In this document: one piece after another, positions 1-6,012 of the stretch
Position numbering within the stretch: position 1 is the first letter of the stretch
Layout of the letters: each line of letters begins with the position of its first letter
Notes under the pieces: model-generated
What the model saw: only the letters and a program-made list of their open reading frames with translations
Told to the model about the DNA's origin: nothing
The model's database searches: none
Origin: Arcobacter sp. UBA7394
GTDB lineage: Bacteria; Campylobacterota; Campylobacteria; Campylobacterales; Arcobacteraceae
NCBI GenBank assembly: GCA_002470185.1
Contig: DKNG01000011.1
Coordinates: 1 to 6,012, forward strand
Direction: 5' to 3'
Length of the DNA stretch: 6,012 bases
Translations under genes and position numbers: made by a program

Positions 1-782
1 GTTCTTAAATCTTTATGGAAACGTATTTTAGCTTTATCAATAACTCCTGTACCATTTAGAGATTTTTCAACTATTTTTAAATTTACTAAATCAAATAATC
101 CATGAAATTCATTTAATTTAATATCCCCCGTCACATTATCATACATCCATTCTTCTGCAACAGAGTCTAATCTAAAGAATTTTTTTAGAAATTTCAAACT
201 TTTGAATTTTTCAGAATCCAAGTAAAACTTAGCAATCTTTTTTGTCATTTCAAGTTTAATATTTCCACTTAAGTCTTTATAAAAATACTTCCCATCATGG
301 CTTAGCATATCATTGAAATAATCAATTCTTACATCCCCATCTAACATCAATTTTATATCTTTTAAATATAAAGAATATAAGTTGAAAATCACTTGATTAT
401 CCGAGAATTCAAGCTTTGAAGACAAATTGACAAATTTATTATCTAAATATAAAGCTTCATCATTTATATCAATAGTAAATTCATTACCATCAATTTTTAA
501 TCTCTCTACATGAATTGAATTAAAAAATTTTAATACTTTTGGAAGAAGTTCTATATTCTTTTTTAAGTCATCATAAGAGTTTTTTACTTTTGATTTTTTT
601 GAGCTAATCTCAATATTTTCAATATCTACAATAAGTTTTTTATCCAATTTTATATAAAATTGCGAAACATTAACATTCCCAAAAGAAAAAGAGTCTATTT
701 TAATGCCAGATAATAACACCGAAGCAAACAAGATTATTGTAAATAAAAGAAAACCTAATAAGAGTTTAGTAATCTTTAACAT
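1..782 (-). CDS. AsmA-like / DUF3971-type membrane-anchored envelope protein, N-terminal part (runs off left edge)
   Basis: This is an open reading frame on the minus strand with no stop codon from the ATG at 782-780 to the window edge, giving 260 complete codons. The protein begins MLKITKLLLGFLLFTIILFA, with lysines followed by a hydrophobic stretch at about residues 5-26: a signal anchor of an inner-membrane protein whose bulk lies in the periplasm. After it come alternating short beta-type segments (for example KLIVDIENIEIS, VERLKIDGNEFTIDI, DLSGNIKLEM), the pattern of AsmA/YhdP/TamB-like proteins with DUF3971. Known members of that clan are very long and are implicated in lipid transport or outer-membrane integrity. 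The start is well fixed: an in-frame TAA lies 54-52 bases upstream with no other ATG between, and AAGGA sits 11 bases before the ATG. Its first 80 bases overlap the 5' end of mltG on the other strand. The family assignment rests on architecture and the neighbouring mltG, not on a catalytic motif, so it is moderate. The exact role is unknown. Confidence 0.72.
   Translation of the reverse strand, partial: MLKITKLLLGFLLFTIILFASVLLSGIKIDSFSFGNVNVSQFYIKLDKKLIVDIENIEISSKKSKVKNSYDDLKKNIELLPKVLKFFNSIHVERLKIDGNEFTIDINDEALYLDNKFVNLSSKLEFSDNQVIFNLYSLYLKDIKLMLDGDVRIDYFNDMLSHDGKYFYKDLSGNIKLEMTKKIAKFYLDSEKFKSLKFLKKFFRLDSVAEEWMYDNVTGDIKLNEFHGLFDLVNLKIVEKSLNGTGVIDKAKIRFHKDLR
653..658 (+). promoter_or_regulatory. 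Candidate -10 element for mltG, inside the divergent gene
   Basis: TATAAA at this place lies 44 bases before the mltG ATG and would give a leader of roughly 35-40 bases. A T-rich run (636-641) lies upstream, as is usual for Campylobacterota promoters, which often lack a clear -35. In this AT-rich sequence such matches arise by chance, so this is only a candidate. Confidence 0.3.
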
Positions 783-1824
783 TATTGAATTTATCCTTAT
801 AACGTGTATAGTTGTTTTATTTTATATAACTATTCCTTTAACATCAACAAAAGTATTGTTTATTCCTAAAGGTAGTACTAGTAATATTATATCATATTTA
901 GATAAAAGTGGATTTGAGTTAAATATCGTAGATAAGGTAGTTTTACGTAGTTTAGGTTTTATTCAAAGTGGATGGATTAACATAGATAAAAATCATCTTA
1001 CTAAAATGGACTTTTTATATAAACTAACAACATCAAAAGCAGCACTTAAAAATGTTACTTTAATTCCAGGGGAAACTTCATATATATTTTTAAAACAATT
1101 AGCAAAAAAACTTGATTTGTCAGAAGATAAATTAGTAAAGACATATAAAAAATATGCATATAAAGCTGATGGAAATATATTAGCAGATACATATTCATTA
1201 CCTTATGGTATGAAAGAAGAGCATCTTGTTTTATATTTATTAACACAAACAAATAAGAAATATGAATCTTTTTCAAAAAAGATATTTGGCTTATATGATA
1301 AGAAAAAATGGTATTACTATATAAGCTTAGCATCAGTAATTCAAAAAGAAGCAGCAAGTAAAGATGAAATGCCTATAGTTTCAAGTGTAGTTCACAATAG
1401 ATTAAGACGTGGAATGAAACTACAAATGGATGGAACACTAAATTATGGTAAATATTCTCATATAAAAGTTACTGCAAAAAGAATTAAAGAAGATAATAGT
1501 TCATACAACACATACAAAAATAGAGGTCTTCCTAAAAATCCAGTTTCTGCTGTAAGTTTAGATGCAATTAAAGCAGCAATATTTCCTGTAAAAAGTAAGT
1601 ACTTATATTTTGTAAAAGATAATAAAACTGGCTTACATAAATTCTCAACATCATATAATCAACATATAAATAACATCAAAGCAAACAGAGGTGTTAAAAA
1701 AAGTTACACTAAAATCAAAGCAGTTGAAAGCAAAATAGATAAAGAAGCAAAAAGCATCATGAAGACCGATGTAAGCAAACAAAAGCCCACTTCAATCAAG
1801 TCACTTTGGAATAACGTAAAATAA
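703..1824 (+). CDS. mltG: Endolytic murein transglycosylase MltG (YceG-like)
   Basis: MltG is an inner-membrane lytic transglycosylase that cuts nascent glycan strands and is thought to set their length as a terminator of peptidoglycan polymerisation. The 373-residue protein has a basic cytoplasmic tail (NKRKPNK at 14-20), one membrane segment at about 21-46, a LysM-like region at about 47-110 and a YceG catalytic domain from about 115 to 330. Signature stretches are LIPGETSY (120-127), ADTYSLPYG (161-169), LASVIQKEAA (209-218), HNRLRRGMKLQMDGTLNYG (231-249) and NRGLPKNPVSAVS (273-285). Glu216 aligns with the catalytic glutamate of E. coli MltG (E218). A lysine-rich tail of about 43 residues follows the domain. 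The ATG at 703 is the only good start that keeps the positive tail before the membrane segment; its ribosome site is weak (AAAAAGAG about 10 bases upstream). The 5' end overlaps the divergent gene by 80 bases. Phenylalanine is almost always TTT, unlike icd downstream. Confidence 0.93.
   Translation: MPDNNTEANKIIVNKRKPNKSLVIFNIIEFILITCIVVLFYITIPLTSTKVLFIPKGSTSNIISYLDKSGFELNIVDKVVLRSLGFIQSGWINIDKNHLTKMDFLYKLTTSKAALKNVTLIPGETSYIFLKQLAKKLDLSEDKLVKTYKKYAYKADGNILADTYSLPYGMKEEHLVLYLLTQTNKKYESFSKKIFGLYDKKKWYYYISLASVIQKEAASKDEMPIVSSVVHNRLRRGMKLQMDGTLNYGKYSHIKVTAKRIKEDNSSYNTYKNRGLPKNPVSAVSLDAIKAAIFPVKSKYLYFVKDNKTGLHKFSTSYNQHINNIKANRGVKKSYTKIKAVESKIDKEAKSIMKTDVSKQKPTSIKSLWNNVK
821..826 (-). promoter_or_regulatory. 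Candidate -10 element for the DUF3971-type gene, inside mltG
   Basis: On the minus strand this reads TATAAA and ends 38 bases before the ATG at 782. It lies within the codons for the mltG membrane segment. No clear -35 is seen. It is offered because the divergent gene must have a promoter inside mltG; the exact match could be chance. Confidence 0.27.
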
Positions 1825-1827
1825 TTA

Positions 1828-1891
1828 TTGTGCAAAATTGAAACACCAATATTTTTGAGATAAAAATAAGAGTCGTTTTCAATTAGCACAA
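1828..1891. repeat. Long imperfect inverted repeat with an inner hairpin between mltG and icd
   Basis: The left arm TTGTGCAAAATTGAAA (1828-1843) pairs with TTTCAATTAGCACAA (1877-1891): six pairs, a 2-by-1 internal loop, then nine pairs, extendable by C1844-G1875 across a one-base bulge. Between the arms, ATTTTT-GAGAT-AAAAAT (1851-1867) forms a second six-pair hairpin. The whole would fold as a long stem ending the mltG transcript, but no run of T follows it, so a classical intrinsic terminator is doubtful. The right arm lies over the expected -35 region of the icd promoter, so a protein-binding role in DNA is also possible. Confidence 0.55.
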
Positions 1892-1901
1892 ACTCAAATA
1901 G

Positions 1902-1910
1902 TGCTATCAT
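1902..1910 (+). promoter_or_regulatory. Extended -10 promoter of icd
   Basis: TGCTATCAT is a TGn extended -10 (TG at 1902-1903, hexamer 1905-1910), differing from TATAAT at one base. It lies 36 bases upstream of the icd ATG, giving a leader of about 30 bases with the Shine-Dalgarno site AGGA at 1937-1940. There is no good -35 hexamer. The same AGTGCTAT string precedes mdh. The short inverted repeat TAGCAC (1884-1889) / GTGCTA (1901-1906), with 11 bases between, overlaps this element and could be an operator. Confidence 0.6.
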
Positions 1911-1931
1911 ATCATCAACATTAAAAATTAA

Positions 1932-4147
<2,216 letters not shown>

Positions 4148-4152
4148 AAATT

Positions 4153-4180
4153 AAAAAGAGAAGAATTTTCTTCTCTTTTT
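4153..4180. terminator. Intrinsic terminator after icd
   Basis: AAAAAGAGAAGAA (4153-4165) and TTCTTCTCTTTTT (4168-4180) are exact inverted repeats: 13 matched positions, realistically an 11-12-pair stem with a small loop. The stem ends in five T, with an A-tract on the other side, so it could work in both directions. It begins 13 bases after the icd stop and separates icd from mdh. The stem is A-T rich but long. Confidence 0.85.
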
Positions 4181-4241
4181 ACTCTTCTTCCATTCTAAAT
4201 CATTTTTTATACTAAATTCTAATTAATCCTAAGAGCGAAAG

Positions 4242-4250
4242 TGCTATAAT
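4242..4250 (+). promoter_or_regulatory. Extended -10 promoter of mdh
   Basis: TGCTATAAT is a perfect TGn extended -10 (TG at 4242-4243, TATAAT at 4245-4250), 34 bases before the GTG start, giving a leader of roughly 28 bases. A T-rich stretch (CATTTTTTAT, 4201-4210) lies further upstream and no strong -35 is evident. It is the best promoter match in the window. Confidence 0.75.
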
Positions 4251-4272
4251 ACCGCAAAAATTATTTTGTATT

Positions 4273-4277
4273 AAAGG
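4273..4277 (+). promoter_or_regulatory. Ribosome binding site supporting the GTG start of mdh
   Basis: AAAGG lies seven bases before GTG at 4285-4287. No in-frame ATG exists before the essential Rossmann strand (KRVGIVGVGNVG), so this site decides the start codon. Confidence 0.75.
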
Positions 4278-4284
4278 TACTACT

Positions 4285-5226
4285 GTGAGCACAAAAAGAG
4301 TTGGAATCGTTGGAGTTGGTAATGTTGGAGCTACATTAGCTTTTACAATAGCAGAGAAAAATATATGTTCTTCTGTATTATTAAAAGATATTAGAGAAAA
4401 TATTGTACAAGCAATGGCTTTAGATATTTCACAAGCTGCAAATGCTGCAAAATCAAATACAATTGTAAAAGCTTGTCTAAGTGATGAAGAATTCAAAGAT
4501 TGTGATGTAGTTGTAATAACTGCTGGAATTGCTAGAAAACCTGGAATGAGTAGAGATGACTTATTACTAACTAATGCAAAAATCATGAGCCAAGTAATTA
4601 ATAGTGTAACTACGTTTAATCCAAATGCAATAATAATCATTGTTTCAAATCCTTTAGATGCCATGGTATATACAGCTCTTAAAGCATCAAATTATCCAAG
4701 AAATAAAATTATAGGAATGGCAGGTATTTTAGATAGTGCTAGAATGTCCCACTTTATTTTAGAAAAACTAGGCTATGGAGCAGGACAAATAGAAGCTTCT
4801 GTAATGGGTGGACATGGAGATGATATGGTTCCACTACCAAATTTCTCAACAGTTGCAGGGGTGCCTTTAAACGAAGTTTTAAAAGATGAAGATATAGAAG
4901 ATATTGTAAATAAAACAAAAAATGGTGGAGCACAAATTGTAAAACTTCTTGAGACTGGTTCTGCTTATTATGCTCCAGCTTTCGCAACATCTCAAATGGT
5001 TGAAGCAATTATTAATGATAAAAAAGAAGTTTATCCTTGTGCTATTAGATTAGAGGGTGAATATGGATATGAAAATATTGTATCTGGAGTTCCAGTTATG
5101 CTTGGGAAAAATGGTATTGAAAAAGTAATTGAATTAACTTTAGATGAGAATCAAAAAGAAGAGTTCTCAAAATCAGTAGCATCAGTACAAGAACTTGTAG
5201 ATACATTAGAAAATAAGTTTTTCTAA
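4285..5226 (+). CDS. mdh: Malate dehydrogenase (NAD-dependent, LDH-like type)
   Basis: It oxidises malate to oxaloacetate in the TCA cycle (or the reverse). The 313-residue protein has the Rossmann motif GVGNVG (10-15) and Asp35 at the end of the second strand (LLKD), which favours NAD over NADP. The active-site loop is ITAGIARKPGMSR (78-90): Arg84, where lactate dehydrogenases have Gln, marks malate specificity, with Arg90 as the second substrate arginine. Also present are SNPLD (121-125) with Asn122, Asp150 and Arg153 in GILDSARMS, and catalytic His177 in GGHGDDMVP. It belongs to the tetrameric LDH-like malate dehydrogenases and is the usual length. Translation starts at GTG with AAAGG seven bases upstream. 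It has its own extended -10 promoter and stands behind the icd terminator, so it is probably transcribed apart from icd. No obvious T-rich hairpin follows it; transcription may continue into the HMA gene 82 bases on. Confidence 0.95.
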   Translation: MSTKRVGIVGVGNVGATLAFTIAEKNICSSVLLKDIRENIVQAMALDISQAANAAKSNTIVKACLSDEEFKDCDVVVITAGIARKPGMSRDDLLLTNAKIMSQVINSVTTFNPNAIIIIVSNPLDAMVYTALKASNYPRNKIIGMAGILDSARMSHFILEKLGYGAGQIEASVMGGHGDDMVPLPNFSTVAGVPLNEVLKDEDIEDIVNKTKNGGAQIVKLLETGSAYYAPAFATSQMVEAIINDKKEVYPCAIRLEGEYGYENIVSGVPVMLGKNGIEKVIELTLDENQKEEFSKSVASVQELVDTLENKFF

Positions 5227-5251
5227 TAATATTATTATAAGCTAATGAGAA

Positions 5252-5257
5252 TATAAT
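5252..5257 (+). promoter_or_regulatory. Candidate -10 element for the HMA-domain gene
   Basis: TATAAT here is an exact -10 consensus, 51 bases before the ATG at 5309, and would give a leader of about 45 bases. A second exact TATAAT at 5283-5288 is preceded directly by TG (5281-5282), but a start from it would fall at or within the ribosome site (5294-5300), so the first is preferred. The region is very AT-rich and chance matches are likely. Confidence 0.45.
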
Positions 5258-5308
5258 ACACACAAACTCCATACAAAATATGTATAATAAAATAAAAAGG
5301 CAAAACAA

Positions 5309-5599
5309 ATGCAACAAATTTTTGAAGTTCAAAATGTAAAATGTGGTGGATGTGCCAATACTTTAATTACAGCTCTTAAAGAAGAGTTTGGTGATGTTAC
5401 TGTTGATTTAGAAGTAAACCCACGAAAAATCACACTTGATATTGAAGATAATAAAAAAGAAGATTTAAAATTAAAACTAAGAAGTTTAGGTTATCCATTA
5501 ACTAGTGATGAATTATCTGGTTTTGATAAAGCAGCAACAACTGCAAAAAGTTTTGTATCTTGTGCTGTTGGTAAATTTAATGTAGCTACAGGGAAGTAA
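5309..5599 (+). CDS. Small heavy-metal-associated (HMA) domain protein, copper-chaperone-like
   Basis: This 96-residue cytoplasmic protein has the fold signature of HMA domains (CopZ/Atx1-like): a first strand FEVQNVKCGGCANTL with the metal-binding CxxC (Cys12, Cys15), then a helix, two strands (VTVDLEV, KITLDIE), a second helix and the closing LGYPL. These proteins bind soft metals such as Cu(I) and hand them to P-type ATPases or other partners. Usual free-standing chaperones end near residue 70; this one carries about 30 more residues, ending SFVSCAVGKFNVATGK, with a third cysteine (Cys85). The ATG is well supported by AAAAAGG eight bases upstream. No copper ATPase or copper regulator is visible beside it, so the metal is not known. 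A hairpin terminator follows. HMA assignment is sure; metal and partner are not. Confidence 0.85.
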   Translation: MQQIFEVQNVKCGGCANTLITALKEEFGDVTVDLEVNPRKITLDIEDNKKEDLKLKLRSLGYPLTSDELSGFDKAATTAKSFVSCAVGKFNVATGK

Positions 5600-5610
5600 T
5601 AATTACACTT

Positions 5611-5629
5611 AGAGGATATACTATCCTCT
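5611..5629. terminator. Hairpin terminator after the HMA-domain gene
   Basis: AGAGGATA (5611-5618) and TATCCTCT (5622-5629) form a perfect eight-pair stem with a three-base loop, 12 bases after the stop codon. An outer pairing of GGGAA (5591-5595) with TTCCC (5630-5634) is possible. The following T-run is short (TCTTTCCC), so it may be a weak terminator or an end-protecting hairpin. Confidence 0.6.
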
Positions 5630-5668
5630 TTCCCTAAATCTAAAATCTATACTACAAACAACTTTTCG

Positions 5669-5693
5669 TATAAATAAATCAGTTTTATTTATA
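5669..5693. promoter_or_regulatory. Perfect palindrome, possible operator upstream of the STAS/SEC14-type gene
   Basis: TATAAATAAA (5669-5678) and TTTATTTATA (5684-5693) are exact inverted repeats around TCAGT. The element ends eight bases before the TATAAT at 5702-5707 and covers the expected -35 position, a usual place for a repressor. It is all A/T in the arms, so chance or a weak hairpin is possible. I do not recognise it as a defined regulator box. Confidence 0.4.
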
Positions 5694-5701
5694 AGATATA
5701 C

Positions 5702-5707
5702 TATAAT
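5702..5707 (+). promoter_or_regulatory. -10 element for the STAS/SEC14-type gene
   Basis: TATAAT is an exact consensus, 41 bases before the ATG at 5749, giving a leader of about 35 bases that contains the AAAGGA ribosome site. There is no clear -35; the palindrome at 5669-5693 takes its place. Confidence 0.5.
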
Positions 5708-5748
5708 TATTAAAAGAACTTTACTATTTTGCAACAAAGGAATATGTC

Positions 5749-6012
5749 ATGAAAACTTACAGACATGGTCTTAGTATTGGTATTGAAAGAGTTCAAAATA
5801 ACTTTTTTCTTTCATTAAAAGCTATAGGTAAATTAACTCACGAAGATTACAAAACAATTACTCCCTTATTAGATAATGCGATAAAAGGTATAAAAGAACC
5901 TAAAATTAGAGCTTTTGTTGATTGTATTGAGCTAGAGGGATGGGATGTTCATGCAGCTTGGGATGATTTTAAACTTGGATTAAAACATGGAAGTGAGTTT
6001 GATAAAATAGCT
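5749..6012 (+). CDS. SpoIIAA-like STAS/SEC14-type domain protein, N-terminal part (runs off right edge)
   Basis: Eighty-eight codons are open from ATG at 5749 to the window edge with no stop. The ribosome site AAAGGA lies seven bases before the ATG; an ATG at 5744 is in another frame and stops at once. The protein begins MKTYRHGLSIGIERVQNNFF, and has the run FLSLKAIGKLTHEDYKTITP, then IRAFVDCIELEGWDVHAAWDDFKLGLKHGSEFDKIA. This strand-helix-strand-helix order, with the HEDY...P and G(W)...AAW(D)D(F)K.G..H motifs, is that of the SpoIIAA-like family (PF11964), cytoplasmic proteins of about 120 residues with a STAS/SEC14-like fold and no established biochemical role. About the last quarter is outside the window. 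It has its own promoter-like site. The family call is from recognised motifs and not from a search. Confidence 0.8.
   Translation, partial: MKTYRHGLSIGIERVQNNFFLSLKAIGKLTHEDYKTITPLLDNAIKGIKEPKIRAFVDCIELEGWDVHAAWDDFKLGLKHGSEFDKIA

Noticed and set aside
1704..1910. A 68-codon minus-strand open frame over the mltG end and the gap before icd
   Set aside because: It has no family features, is antisense to the lysine-rich mltG tail, and has no plausible ribosome site context.
4212..4664. A 150-codon minus-strand open frame with a hydrophobic translation
   Set aside because: It lies mainly antisense to the well-supported start of mdh, covers the mdh promoter, and its hydrophobic look is what the reverse strand of an AT-rich Rossmann gene gives.
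5096..5332. A 78-codon minus-strand open frame across the mdh-HMA gap
   Set aside because: It is antisense to two supported genes and composed of Leu, Phe and Ile from AT-rich sequence, with no recognisable domain.

Overview
The window is AT-rich, densely coded bacterial chromosome and reads as ordinary core genome. The gene content suggests a Campylobacterota member, most likely from the Arcobacter group. The evidence is a monomeric NADP-type isocitrate dehydrogenase followed by a lactate-dehydrogenase-like malate dehydrogenase (a neighbour pair known from Campylobacter), together with strong codon bias to A/T endings. The genus is an inference from gene content and composition. No mobile element, CRISPR array, tRNA or rRNA is visible, and I found no convincing new multi-gene system.

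Layout. (1) Positions 782 to 1, minus strand: the 5' part of a long AsmA-like/DUF3971-type envelope protein gene that runs off the left edge. (2) 703-1824, plus strand: mltG, the septation-associated endolytic murein transglycosylase. Genes 1 and 2 are head to head, and their 5' ends overlap by 80 bp, so each gene's promoter should lie inside the other's coding sequence. (3) 1947-4139: icd, the monomeric isocitrate dehydrogenase, behind a 122-bp gap that holds a long imperfect inverted repeat and an extended -10 promoter. A strong hairpin terminator follows icd. (4) 4285-5226: mdh with a GTG start and its own extended -10 promoter. (5) 5309-5599: a small heavy-metal-associated (HMA) domain protein with a CxxC site and an extra C-terminal tail, followed by a hairpin terminator. 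(6) 5749 to the right edge: the first 88 codons of a SpoIIAA-like STAS/SEC14-type protein, preceded by a perfect 10-bp-arm palindrome placed over the expected -35 region.

Functionally there are two blocks. The left block is cell envelope: an inner-membrane-anchored AsmA-like protein and a peptidoglycan lytic enzyme. The middle block is TCA cycle: isocitrate to 2-oxoglutarate, and malate to oxaloacetate. icd and mdh are adjacent but separated by a terminator and a second promoter, so they are probably separate transcription units. Their promoters share the string AGTGCTAT, which may or may not mean shared control. icd shows noticeably more C-ending codons (TTC, TAC, AAC, CAC) than mltG, as expected of a highly expressed gene. 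The two right-hand small genes have their own promoter-like sites and no clear functional link to the TCA pair.
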